DNA of 34,217 nucleotides from Clostridia bacterium (GTDB lineage Bacteria > Bacillota > Clostridia > Oscillospirales > CAG-272), in the NCBI GenBank assembly GCA_017501225.1, contig JAFVXH010000011.1, positions 1 to 34,217 of the forward strand, in the 5' to 3' direction. The notes beneath the pieces are model-generated. The model searched no databases. It saw nothing but the letters and a program-made list of their open reading frames with translations, and was not told where the DNA came from. The number at the start of each line of letters is the position of its first letter. Positions within the stretch are counted from its first letter, which is position 1. The position numbers were made by a program, and so were the translations under genes. This document shows, one piece after another, positions 21,334 to 29,693 of the stretch.

Positions 21334-22917
21334 TCAGGTTCCGAACTCCGCAAGCTCCAAGCCCTCGTTGCTCTCCAGCGTATGGCGGATGTGCCACTCG
21401 CTGTTAAAGAGCAAAAAGTCGTTTCCGCGGAAATCCTGCACCCATTTGACGTCGAACAGACGCAACGTCTTGGGATCGACGCCGTTTGCGATGCGGCGGA
21501 TATACTGATAAGGCTGACCGTATTGCTGATAGGTCACGCCGTATTCGTTTTTCATACGGGATTCCAGCACGTCGTACTGCAGCATGCCCACAACACCGAC
21601 GTACACGCGCTCAAGGCCTCCGCCCGGCTCGATGAAGATACGGATGGCACCCTCCTGCGCGATCTGATTCATGCCCTTCGCAAACTGCTTTCGCTTCATG
21701 CTGTCGATCTGCTCCACCATCGCAAAGCATTCGGGCGCGAAGGTGGGAATGCCCTCGAACTCGATCTTACGGCTCTTGTCGCACACGGTATCTCCGATCG
21801 AGAAGATTCCGGGGTCAAAGACGCCGATGATATCGCCCGCATACGCCTCCTTGATGATCGAGCGCTCCTGCGCCATCATCTGTTGGGGTTGGGAAAGCTT
21901 GATGGCTTTTCCGCCCTGCACGTGGAAATATTCCTTGTCATGCTCGAATTTTCCCGACACGATGCGCATAAACGCGATTCGGTCACGGTGCGCCTTGTTC
22001 ATGTTCGCCTGAATTTTGAACACGAACGCGGAAAAGCCCTCGTCCAGAGGATCCACCTGCACCTCACCCGCGCGACGCGGAAGGGGCGTGGTCGTCATGC
22101 GCAGAAAATGCTCCAGGAAAAACTCTACGCCGAAGTTGTTCAGCGCCGAGCCGAAGAACACGGGGCTGAGCTGCCCATTTTGCACCTTTTCAAGGTCAAA
22201 ATCGAAGCACGCACCGTCCAAAAGCTCGACCTGCTCGGAAAGCTCCTCCCGGGCGTACGGACCGATCAGAGTATCCAGCTGCTCGGTATTGCCAATGTCG
22301 CAGGCAACGGCGGAAAGGCGGTCACGTCCTCGGTGAGAATCCCCGAAGAACAGAATTTGCTTCCCCTCGCGATCGTAAACGCCCTTGAAGCTGACGCCGC
22401 AGCCAATGGGCCAGTTCATGGGGTAGGTGCCGATGCCGAATTCCTTTTCGATCTCATCGACAAGGTCAAACGGATCCCGCGCCTCGTGGTCCAGCTTGTT
22501 GATGAAGGTGAAAATCGGAATATGCCGCATCGCGCAGACCTTAAAGAGCTTGCGCGTCTGGGGCTCGATGCCCTTCGCGGCGTCGATCACCATGACGGCA
22601 CTGTCTGCCGCCATCAGCGTGCGATAGGTGTCCTCCGAGAAATCCTGGTGTCCCGGGGTGTCCAGAATGTTGATGCAATAGCCGTCGTATTCAAACTGCA
22701 TGACCGAGGAGGTGATGGAGATTCCTCTTTTCTTTTCCATCTCCATCCAATCCGAAACCGCGTGGCGGTCTGCCGCCTTGCCCTTGACCGAGCCCGCGGT
22801 CTGAATCGCGCCGCCGTACAGCAAAAACTTTTCGGTCAGCGTAGTTTTTCCCGCGTCGGGATGCGAGATAATGGCAAAGGTCCTTCTGCGGTTGATTTCC
22901 TGCTCAAATGTATTCAT
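21334..22917 (-). CDS. prfC: peptide chain release factor 3
   Basis: This 527-residue translational GTPase recycles RF1/RF2 from the ribosome after termination. Seen: G1 SHPDAGKTT (residues 18-26), the RF3 switch-I region EKKRGISITSSVMQF, G3 DTPGHQDF (86-93), G4 NKLD (140-143), and the RF3-specific C-terminal half with FFGSALNNFGVEFFLE and VGMLQYDVLESRMKNEYGV. Length is typical. The start follows AGAAAGG at a rather long spacing. The MATE gene ends 96 nt upstream on the same strand with no terminator between, so the two may be co-transcribed. Confidence 0.96.
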   Translation of the reverse strand: MNTFEQEINRRRTFAIISHPDAGKTTLTEKFLLYGGAIQTAGSVKGKAADRHAVSDWMEMEKKRGISITSSVMQFEYDGYCINILDTPGHQDFSEDTYRTLMAADSAVMVIDAAKGIEPQTRKLFKVCAMRHIPIFTFINKLDHEARDPFDLVDEIEKEFGIGTYPMNWPIGCGVSFKGVYDREGKQILFFGDSHRGRDRLSAVACDIGNTEQLDTLIGPYAREELSEQVELLDGACFDFDLEKVQNGQLSPVFFGSALNNFGVEFFLEHFLRMTTTPLPRRAGEVQVDPLDEGFSAFVFKIQANMNKAHRDRIAFMRIVSGKFEHDKEYFHVQGGKAIKLSQPQQMMAQERSIIKEAYAGDIIGVFDPGIFSIGDTVCDKSRKIEFEGIPTFAPECFAMVEQIDSMKRKQFAKGMNQIAQEGAIRIFIEPGGGLERVYVGVVGMLQYDVLESRMKNEYGVTYQQYGQPYQYIRRIANGVDPKTLRLFDVKWVQDFRGNDFLLFNSEWHIRHTLESNEGLELAEFGT

Positions 22918-23013
22918 TCGGTGTATATACCTTTCTTTTTGGTTCTGTATTCTCGGATGGGTCAGCCCTGCTTCCGATCCTTTTCATCGCAACAAGGAGC
23001 GCATGGCTTGCCA

Positions 23014-24405
23014 TCATCCTCTCAGCTCGGACGCGTCCACGATCCTTCCCTTCTTGAAGCCGACGGTCTTATAGTAGATCGTGGTCAGAACAAAGCACAA
23101 GAACCAGCCGACGGGATATCCCATGGCGATCCAGAGCAGTCCGTTGCCAAAGAAATTTGCAACCAGGAACAGATACAGCTGGCGCGCGCCGACAAAGGTC
23201 GAAAGCATAATGATCATGGGAGCGCGGCTGTCCCCCGCTCCGCGCAGAGCGGCGGCATAGACCTGATTGAAGGCGGAAAACAGATAGAAGGGCGTGATGT
23301 AAAGCAAGAACATCTTGCCGTACTGAATGACCTCGGGCTTATCGTTGAAGAAGGATACGAAATGCGGCGCCAGGAGCATGACGGGAATCATGAAGGTGAC
23401 GCTTGCGATCACCGAGATCAGGATCGAGGTGCGCACACCCTGATAGGCTCGCTCCTCCTTGTGGCTTCCCAGATTTTGTGCGACGAAGGTGGTTGCCGCG
23501 AGCGAGATGGACTGCGCGGGCAGGAACATCAGCATATCGATCTTGGAATACGCCGTCCATCCGGACATGACGTCGGGGCCAAAGAAGTTGATATAGGATT
23601 GCACAAATACGTTGGAAAACGCCGTTACGGCAAGCTGAATTCCCGCGGGAATGCCGATCAGGACGATCTTTTTGAGCAGCGTCCAATCAATTCCAAGATC
23701 CGCAAAGCGGAAGCGCACGCAGGACGAGGTACGCAGAAGCACCGCGTAGGTCAATATCACCGCAACGATCTGCGAAATGACCGTGGCGTACGCCACGCCC
23801 TCAACTCCCATGCCGAATCCAAGCACAAAAACGAGGTCTAAAGCAACGTTGGTGAGCGCCGATGCCACAAGAAAATAGAAGGGACGGCGAGAATCGCCCA
23901 CCGCGCGAAGGATCCCCGCGCCGATATTGTAAAGCAGTTGCCAGAGAATTCCCGAAAAATAGATGCTCAGATAAGCCTTGGATTGCGCGAACACCACACT
24001 CGGTGTTTTGGTCAGGCGGAGCATAAAGGGGGTGAGCGCGATTCCGAGGACCGTCAGGATCGCACCGAGGATCGCGGTGGAAAGCACGGCAGTATGCACG
24101 GCGGCCTTGACCTTGTCCTCTCGCTTTGCGCCGTAGTATTGGGAAATGACAGCTCCCGCACCGCTGGAAAGACCCGCGTAGAAGCCGATAAAGGTATTGA
24201 TAATGGGGCCGACCGAGCCAACGGCAGAAAACGCCTCGTTGCTGACGTAGTTGCCAACCACCCAGGTGTCCACCATATTGTAAAATTGCTGAAACAGATT
24301 GCCGAGCAGCAAGGGAATCGCAAAGAGCAGCAGGTGCCTGACGATACTCCCTTCTGTCATATCAACGTCCTTGTTCCGCCCAAACAACCGCTTGACCGAC
24401 GCCAT
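23014..24405 (-). CDS. MATE family efflux transporter
   Basis: This membrane antiporter of about 463 residues, with 12 hydrophobic segments in two homologous halves, expels drugs or metabolites using a Na+ or H+ gradient. Seen: the N-half TEGSIVRHLLLFAIPLLLGNLFQQFYNMVD with VDTWVVGNYVS, the loop YYGAKREDK and the C-half repeat KKIVLIGIPAGIQLAVTAFSNVFVQ. It resembles the NorM/DinF-like clostridial branch. The substrate is unknown. I prefer the ATG at 24405 (AAGGG 9 nt upstream) over an ATG three codons earlier that sits on the ribosome site. Confidence 0.93.
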   Translation of the reverse strand: MASVKRLFGRNKDVDMTEGSIVRHLLLFAIPLLLGNLFQQFYNMVDTWVVGNYVSNEAFSAVGSVGPIINTFIGFYAGLSSGAGAVISQYYGAKREDKVKAAVHTAVLSTAILGAILTVLGIALTPFMLRLTKTPSVVFAQSKAYLSIYFSGILWQLLYNIGAGILRAVGDSRRPFYFLVASALTNVALDLVFVLGFGMGVEGVAYATVISQIVAVILTYAVLLRTSSCVRFRFADLGIDWTLLKKIVLIGIPAGIQLAVTAFSNVFVQSYINFFGPDVMSGWTAYSKIDMLMFLPAQSISLAATTFVAQNLGSHKEERAYQGVRTSILISVIASVTFMIPVMLLAPHFVSFFNDKPEVIQYGKMFLLYITPFYLFSAFNQVYAAALRGAGDSRAPMIIMLSTFVGARQLYLFLVANFFGNGLLWIAMGYPVGWFLCFVLTTIYYKTVGFKKGRIVDASELRG

Positions 24406-24475
24406 TTTCCCCATCCCTTCTTCCCATCAGCTTTTGCGCACGCGCGCACAGCATCCCATTATATTTCAATTCTAT

Positions 24476-24504
24476 ATTCTACCACAGAATATCGGGCTTG
24501 TCAA
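24476..24504 (-). promoter_or_regulatory. sigma-A promoter of the MATE gene
   Basis: On the minus strand, TTGACA (24499-24504), a 17-nt spacer and TAGAAT (24476-24481). Confidence 0.9.
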
Positions 24505-24514
24505 TATCAAAGAC

Positions 24515-24553
24515 AAAAACAGGGAGCCTGCCAAAGCATTTTGACAGACTCCC
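24515..24553 (-). terminator. terminator of the peptidoglycan-binding operon
   Basis: On the minus strand, GGGAGTCTGTCAAA pairs imperfectly with TTTGGCAGGCTCCC (24522-24553), then TGTTTTTG. Confidence 0.85.
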
Positions 24554-24558
24554 ATCTC

Positions 24559-25092
24559 TTACTCCTCCGAGGAGCGGGAAAAGATCAGATTGTATTGATC
24601 GGCAAGGCTGTTCCAGGTCACAAGATCCACACGCCCCGTCGGCGGAATGAAATTGCGAGCCTGAAATTCTTCGACCGCCGCCGCGGTCACGGCATCGTAT
24701 TCTCCCGTCACCGAAACCGCATCAAAGCCTGCGTACAGATACGCCAGCTCCTGAAGCAGATACTGTACGGCACTGACGTCAAAGCCTCGACTGCCAAGGG
24801 AAAGATCCTGCTCCGCTCGCTCGCGGGGATAGACCTCAATGGCGCGCGGCGGAGAATTTTCGGCAAGCGAGGCGCGATATTCCTCATACAAAAGCTCCCA
24901 GGTCCTGCGATCGGCGCGCCCCGTGGGCGGAAGCTCGCGCATCTCCTGATACCGACGGAGCGAGTCCTCGGTCGCCGAGTCAAACAGCCCATCCAGTGGA
25001 GGGCGCAAAAGCCCCTCCTCAAAAAAGGAGAGCTGCCGCAGATAGCGTTGCAGATTTTCTACCTCTTGTCTTGGAACGTTTCCGTTGTTCAT
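24559..25092 (-). CDS. double PG_binding_1-domain protein without signal peptide
   Basis: This 177-residue protein is made of two peptidoglycan-binding type 1 repeats. The first is residues about 10-70 (VENLQRYLRQLSFF, PPLDGLFDSATEDSLRRYQE, LPPTGRADRRTWELLY). The second is about 95-170 (LSLGSRGFDVSAVQYLLQEL, VTGEYDAVTAAAVEEFQARN, IPPTGRVDLVTWNSLADQY). No catalytic domain and no signal peptide or membrane segment is present, which is odd for a wall-binding protein. Its ATG overlaps the stop of the upstream SpoIID-like gene by 4 bp. It is the last gene of a three-gene operon. A role at the spore cortex or coat is inference from the missing signal and the company. Confidence 0.88.
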   Translation of the reverse strand: MNNGNVPRQEVENLQRYLRQLSFFEEGLLRPPLDGLFDSATEDSLRRYQEMRELPPTGRADRRTWELLYEEYRASLAENSPPRAIEVYPRERAEQDLSLGSRGFDVSAVQYLLQELAYLYAGFDAVSVTGEYDAVTAAAVEEFQARNFIPPTGRVDLVTWNSLADQYNLIFSRSSEE

Positions 25093-26507
25093 GACGCACC
25101 TCCTCCCGTAGAACCGATCTCGTATCCCGGATACTGCCCCTCTCTCGGTGCTCCGCCGCGAAAGAGATCGCTGTACAGATCAGTCAGCGCGTTCCACGTC
25201 GTCGCGGCGACGATCCCCGTTGGCGGAAGCCCCACAAAATTCTGGAAGGCAACGACAGATTCCTGCGTACGGGGCCCGAAGTATCCCGTCACGTCAACCC
25301 GCCCGATGGCGGGATAGGTCGCGCCGACCGCATTCAGATATTCCTGCAAAAGGCGTACGGCATCGGACTGACTCCCCAATTGGAGCGGAACTCCCCCGTA
25401 GAGCACGACGTTGCCCTCCACGTATTCCTGCGGAACGGTGCTGACAATGCCGATATAGGCGCGGTAAATGGCGTCCCACGTCCGCTCGCCTACAATGCCG
25501 TCATCCGGAAGCCCGAATGTGCGTTGCGCGCCCTTGACCGAGGAGAGGGTGGACTGCCCGAAGTCCCCGTCAATGGCGCCGGGGGCGGGGATGCTGTCGT
25601 AATACTGTGAAAGCACGGAGAGAAAATACTGCAAATTGCTCACGCCTCCCCCCTGCGAGCCGAGCCGCAAAACGTCCGGGAACTGATCAGTGACCTCCGA
25701 GAGCGCGATCCCCTCGGAATTGAGGTCATTCAGGCGCTTGACACCGATGTAGACGTTCTGAATGTTATACCAGGTCGCCTTTCCGATCACGCCGTCGGCC
25801 GTTAGACCGAAGATCTCCTGAAATTTTCGCACCGCCTCCTCGGTATCCGTTCCGAAAATACCGTCGGGACGCAAAATCTTGGGAATGGCGGGATAGTTGG
25901 ACGAAATGCGGTTCAGGCGCAGCTGTGCGATGCGAACGTCGTCGTTGGCAGAGCCCAGTCGCAGAGGCACGACGGGCGCGCTCTCCGTCACGTTTTCGAT
26001 GGGCGCGTTCTGCACTAGCTCGATATCGTCACCGTAATAATAGGTCAGGATCTGATAGGGCGTGTACCCCTGCTCCGCAAGAGTGACCGTTCCCCATTGG
26101 GAAAGCCCTCCGCACGTCACCTCAATGCCGTCACAGTACTGTGCAAACAGGGGCTCTACGCTTCCCTCCCGTCGGATATAATTATTGAACAGCTCCGAGG
26201 CGATCTCCCGGACGTTCTCAAAAATATCCCGTCCGTACACAAAGGATTGATCGGTGGCAGTGGAATTGGTGATGTCAAAATCATAGCCCCGCGTGCGGTA
26301 GTATTCGGTATATACCCGATTGAGGGCGTAGCTGATCTGCGCGTATATGTTGGCGCGCACGGCACTCTCGGGCCAGGTGGGATAGATCTCGCTGGACGCC
26401 ACGTTGGCAACGTAGTCCAGAAACGGCACCGTGACGTTTTCGGCATCGCTGTCGGCAGGCCCTAAATGCACGGTGATGCTTTCGGGAATGACGGGAAGAT
26501 TTGGCAT
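25089..26507 (-). CDS. SpoIID/LytB-like protein with three PG_binding_1 domains, no signal peptide
   Basis: This 472-residue protein has a SpoIID-like domain at residues about 28-165. Its conserved acidic site is E40 in YVANVASSEIYPTWPESAVR, followed by DFDITNSTATDQSFVYGRDI and the closing motif GGLSQWGTVTLAEQGYTPYQ. SpoIID is the lytic transglycosylase of forespore engulfment. Three PG_binding_1 repeats follow at about 178-255, 270-350 and 375-450 (for example LRLGSANDDVRIAQLRLNRI and LQLGSQSDAVRLLQEYL). Unlike true SpoIID, no signal peptide or transmembrane helix is seen, so it should stay in the cytoplasm in which it is made. The start has AGGAAAGGAG upstream. It is the middle gene of the operon, 21 nt after the gene above and overlapping the next by 4 bp. 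Confidence 0.88.
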   Translation of the reverse strand: MPNLPVIPESITVHLGPADSDAENVTVPFLDYVANVASSEIYPTWPESAVRANIYAQISYALNRVYTEYYRTRGYDFDITNSTATDQSFVYGRDIFENVREIASELFNNYIRREGSVEPLFAQYCDGIEVTCGGLSQWGTVTLAEQGYTPYQILTYYYGDDIELVQNAPIENVTESAPVVPLRLGSANDDVRIAQLRLNRISSNYPAIPKILRPDGIFGTDTEEAVRKFQEIFGLTADGVIGKATWYNIQNVYIGVKRLNDLNSEGIALSEVTDQFPDVLRLGSQGGGVSNLQYFLSVLSQYYDSIPAPGAIDGDFGQSTLSSVKGAQRTFGLPDDGIVGERTWDAIYRAYIGIVSTVPQEYVEGNVVLYGGVPLQLGSQSDAVRLLQEYLNAVGATYPAIGRVDVTGYFGPRTQESVVAFQNFVGLPPTGIVAATTWNALTDLYSDLFRGGAPREGQYPGYEIGSTGGGAS

Positions 26508-26528
26508 GGCATACTCCTTTCCTTGTTT

Positions 26529-26963
26529 TCAAAGGCCGTTTTCGGCAGGCGGCGTATTGAAATACAGATCCTCGTCGGGAGCGTCATAGCCCGTCTTGCC
26601 CGATTCGGATTTCGGGATCATATCGGCGGTCTGCACGGCAGTGATGCCGTCAAAGATCGGCACGCCGAGGTACTGATGAGTGTAATACCCCTCCCGAAAG
26701 ACCTCCAGATGGTAGGACGCGTACGGCACGCCTCCGTTCGGAACCACCGAATCACCCTTTGGGGGAGCCGGGAGGGAGATCCTCTCCGTATTTCCCGACG
26801 AATCGCTGACCAGCGAATATAACAGCTCTCCCCGCTCCTCTGTGGCGCTCCCCACACCGCTGCGGACGTTGACGCGCGCTCCCTCCAAGGGGATCGCGCC
26901 CCGTGCGGTCGTCACCCGAACGATCAGATATCCAATCCCCAAATTTTCATTGGAATTCATCAT
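26529..26963 (-). CDS. carboxypeptidase-regulatory-like beta-sandwich protein
   Basis: This 144-residue protein with one Ig-like or CarboxypepD_reg-like beta-sandwich shows GYLIVRVTTARGAIPLEGAR, VNVRSG, LVSDSSGNTERISLP and ASYHLEVFREGYYTHQYLGV. This is the typical order of added-value, turn, S/D-x-x-G and Y-x-L-x-V strands. Such domains are structural. No signal peptide is present. The start at 26963 follows GGAGGAGGG; a second ATG follows at once. The open frame continues upstream but without a start of quality. It is the first gene of the operon with the two peptidoglycan-binding proteins. Upstream at about 26991-27012 the minus strand reads AC, 16 nt, CATAGGATG, a loose match to mother-cell sigma-K promoters. 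Confidence 0.75.
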   Translation of the reverse strand: MMNSNENLGIGYLIVRVTTARGAIPLEGARVNVRSGVGSATEERGELLYSLVSDSSGNTERISLPAPPKGDSVVPNGGVPYASYHLEVFREGYYTHQYLGVPIFDGITAVQTADMIPKSESGKTGYDAPDEDLYFNTPPAENGL

Positions 26964-27035
26964 AGCCCTCCTCCGTTTTCTTCTCTGTAACCATCCTATG
27001 CCGCACGAAGAAAAAGGTTCCCCGATGCACAAAAG

Positions 27036-27076
27036 GAAAAGAGCAGGAACAAAGGAAGATCTTCGTTCTTGCTCTT
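27036..27076 (-). terminator. terminator of the ABC exporter gene
   Basis: On the minus strand, an interrupted stem AAGAGCA-GAAC / GTTC-TGCTCTT is followed by TTTTCC. Confidence 0.75.
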
Positions 27077-27092
27077 GTGTCTTCAAGATCGA

Positions 27093-28847
27093 TCAGAGTG
27101 TGGAATAGGAGCGGTAAAGCTCGCTGTAAAGTCCTCCTCGCGCCAAAAGCTCCTCGTGCGTGCCCGATTCGACGATGCCCGCATCGGTCAGGACCAGGAT
27201 GCGGTCAGCGTTGCGGATGGTGGTCAGGCGGTGCGCGATGGTAAAGGTCGTGCGCCCGTGCGCCAGACGCTCCAAGGATTGCTGTACCAAGCGCTCGCTC
27301 TCGTTATCCAGAGCGGAGGTCGCCTCGTCCAGAATCAGGATCGGCGGATTCTTGAGGAATACACGCGCGATGGAGATGCGCTGCTTCTGTCCGCCCGAAA
27401 GCTTGACACCGCGCTCACCGACGTAGGTGTCGTATCCGTCGGGAAGGGCTTCAATGAAGCCGTCAGCACCCGCAAGACGCGCCGCCTCGCGGATCTCCTC
27501 CTCGGTCGCCCCCGGCTTTCCGTAGGCAATGTTCTCGCGGACGCTGCCCGAGAAGAGATAGACGTCCTGCGCCACGGTTCCGACGTGATGACGCAAGGAG
27601 CGCATGGTCGTTTTGCGCACGTCCACGCCGTCGATCAGGATCGTTCCGGACGTCGCCTCGTAAAAACGCGGAATGAGCGAGCAAAGCGTGGTCTTGCCGC
27701 CGCCGGAGGGGCCGACGAGCGCAATGCTCTCACCCGCCTTCACGGTCAGATCGAGGTGATGCAGGACGTCCTCGCCCTCCGCTTCGTAGCGGAAGGAAAC
27801 GTCACGGAATTCCACCTCGCCCACAACGCCCTCAAGGTCAGTCGCATCGGGCGCGTCCTGAATATCGGGCTCGGTATCCATGATCTCGGCAAAGCGCTCG
27901 ATGCCGCTCATGCCCTGCTGGAACTGCTCGGAAAACTCCACGATGCGTCGAATGGAGGTCAGAAGCGTGGAAACGAACATCAGGTAGGCAATGTAGTCCG
28001 CGGTGCTGATCCCGCCCTTGAGCAGAAAGATCGCGCCCGCGACCACCACCACGATATACATGATGCCGTCAAACATACGCGTGGAGGAATGGAACGCCGC
28101 CATAATGCGGTAGCGCTGGGATTTCAGGTCTAAAAATCTGCGATTGCCCTCGTCGAATTTCTCCTGCTCCAGCCCCTCGCGCGCAAAGGATTTGACCACG
28201 CGGATGCCGAGCAGACTGTCCTCGATCTGCGAGTTGAGCTCACCGATCTGCTTGCGGGAGGCGGAAAAATTCTCACGCATCTTCGCGCGGAAATAAACCA
28301 GGGCGACGATCATCACGGGGATGACCGAGAACATGATCAGCGTCAGCGGCAGGCTCATCGTGCAAAGAATGATAAAGGCACAGATGATCTTAATACCCGC
28401 GATGAAAAACTCCTCGGGGCAGTGATGCGCGAACTCCGTAACGTCAAAAAGGTCGTTGGTAATGCGGGACATCAGAGTGCCGACCTTGGTGTTGTCGTAA
28501 TAGGAGAAGGAGAGCTTTTGCAGATGGGAGAACAGATCGTGACGCATGTCGTTCTCGATCTTGGTGCCCATAATATGTCCGACCGAGGTCATGTAATAGT
28601 TCGCAGCCGTGTCGATCACGCGCAACAGGATGTAGAGCCCACCGCAGCGCAAGATCAGGGACATGGTAAGCGATGCGACGTCCTCGCTCGCCGCCCCCGT
28701 GATCTTGCGAACGATCATAGGAAGCGCCAGCTCGCACAGCGTGGTCAGTGCCGCACAGAACAGATCGAACACCATGATCCATTTGTATTTTTTGTAGTAG
28801 GGGAGGAATCTCCGAATAAGCCCCTTCCCTTTTTTGCCCGTATCCAT
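27093..28847 (-). CDS. ABC exporter, fused permease and ATPase (MsbA/MdlB type)
   Basis: This 584-residue half-transporter has an N-terminal type-I exporter membrane domain (six hydrophobic segments, residues about 20-310) and a nucleotide-binding domain. That domain has Walker A GPSGGGKTT (about 377-385), Q-loop TVAQDVYLFSG, signature LSGGQKQR (about 484-491), Walker B ILILDEATSALD (about 500-511) and the switch His in TIAHRL. All catalytic residues are intact. It would act as a homodimer, or with an unlinked partner since no second half-transporter gene is adjacent. Substrates of this family include lipids, drugs and peptides; none is indicated here. The ribosome site is weak (GAGAGTGGGG). 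Confidence 0.95.
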   Translation of the reverse strand: MDTGKKGKGLIRRFLPYYKKYKWIMVFDLFCAALTTLCELALPMIVRKITGAASEDVASLTMSLILRCGGLYILLRVIDTAANYYMTSVGHIMGTKIENDMRHDLFSHLQKLSFSYYDNTKVGTLMSRITNDLFDVTEFAHHCPEEFFIAGIKIICAFIILCTMSLPLTLIMFSVIPVMIVALVYFRAKMRENFSASRKQIGELNSQIEDSLLGIRVVKSFAREGLEQEKFDEGNRRFLDLKSQRYRIMAAFHSSTRMFDGIMYIVVVVAGAIFLLKGGISTADYIAYLMFVSTLLTSIRRIVEFSEQFQQGMSGIERFAEIMDTEPDIQDAPDATDLEGVVGEVEFRDVSFRYEAEGEDVLHHLDLTVKAGESIALVGPSGGGKTTLCSLIPRFYEATSGTILIDGVDVRKTTMRSLRHHVGTVAQDVYLFSGSVRENIAYGKPGATEEEIREAARLAGADGFIEALPDGYDTYVGERGVKLSGGQKQRISIARVFLKNPPILILDEATSALDNESERLVQQSLERLAHGRTTFTIAHRLTTIRNADRILVLTDAGIVESGTHEELLARGGLYSELYRSYSTL

Positions 28848-28905
28848 GTGTCAATGCCCCACTCTCTGTAATTTCATGTCGCAGAACGCCTGCGTGCTAT
28901 TGATT

Positions 28906-28935
28906 ATTTTATCACACCGAAGCACGAATTGTCAA
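28906..28935 (-). promoter_or_regulatory. sigma-A promoter of the ABC exporter
   Basis: On the minus strand, TTGACA (28930-28935), an 18-nt spacer and TAAAAT (28906-28911). Confidence 0.8.
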
Positions 28936-29010
28936 GCCGTTCGATCGATATTCGACCGTTCACAGCGCAACAAAAAGCCGCATTGGACCAAGGTCGCAGG
29001 GATCTGGTGC

Positions 29011-29040
29011 AAAAAACAGCCGCACCCGAGGGTGCGGCTG
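29011..29040 (-). terminator. terminator of the TPR/membrane-protein pair
   Basis: On the minus strand, CAGCCGCACC, loop CTCG, GGTGCGGCTG (29017-29040), then six T (29011-29016). Confidence 0.95.
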
Positions 29041-29054
29041 GAAACATATCAATT

Positions 29055-29684
29055 TCATAGGGAAATGTTATATTTTTTGATGTAATACAGTTTTTGGAGG
29101 GAAAGCAATTTTAATGACAAACAAGCGCTTATGAGATTCAAAGATAGTAATGCAGCTATAAATAAGAGGTTTGGATCCACAGTATGTAATATTGCTGCAA
29201 TACCTCCACCAAGCGCTCCGAGGCCAAATGGAATTTTAGCATACCTTGCAGTGTTTTTCGGGGTATAATCCGTTTTTTTGAGTGCGTTGTGTATTTTGAT
29301 TCCGACGAATAAGGGAACGAACACCACAGGGAGAAAACTTAGCAAAAACCAGGGGCTAAAGCCTTTCCAATGTGTGAAAATCATAAGCTCGATTATGCAT
29401 GATCCAACGACCCATTCTGCGCATGTGAGCGTACTCAACCACAAGCCGCTTTTTAATGTCAGTCCATTCCTACAAACGACAAATACGATTATCGCACAGA
29501 CCAAAGAAATACAGCACATTGCCAAAGATATATATATCCAGTAGCTTCTTAATGGCGCGCCTAGAATGATCCCCAGCGTAAAAGCCAAAATAGAGAGAAG
29601 AATACTTACTTGCTTATGTTGCGTTTCGTCCATATCATACACCACATCCAAAGTGACATATTGGGATACATTCTCTATATTCAT
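29055..29684 (-). CDS. polytopic membrane protein of unknown function
   Basis: This 209-residue protein has five or six hydrophobic segments (for example ILLSILAFTLGIILGAPL, IYISLAMCCISLVCAIIVFV, WFLLSFLPVVFVPLFVGI, LLFIAALLSLNLISACLSL) and a short cytoplasmic N terminus with DETQHKQ. No domain is recognised. The ribosome site AAGGAGG overlaps the stop codon of the upstream TPR gene, only 9 nt before this start, so the two are translationally linked and probably work together. The DNA is clearly more AT-rich than the neighbouring housekeeping genes. Confidence 0.8.
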   Translation of the reverse strand: MNIENVSQYVTLDVVYDMDETQHKQVSILLSILAFTLGIILGAPLRSYWIYISLAMCCISLVCAIIVFVVCRNGLTLKSGLWLSTLTCAEWVVGSCIIELMIFTHWKGFSPWFLLSFLPVVFVPLFVGIKIHNALKKTDYTPKNTARYAKIPFGLGALGGGIAAILHTVDPNLLFIAALLSLNLISACLSLKLLSLQKLYYIKKYNISL

Positions 29685-29693
29685 GCTGCCTCC

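Noticed and set aside
21382..23841. Plus-strand open frame of 819 codons opposite prfC and the MATE gene
   Set aside because: It runs across two clear genes on the other strand, has no start signals and resembles no protein.
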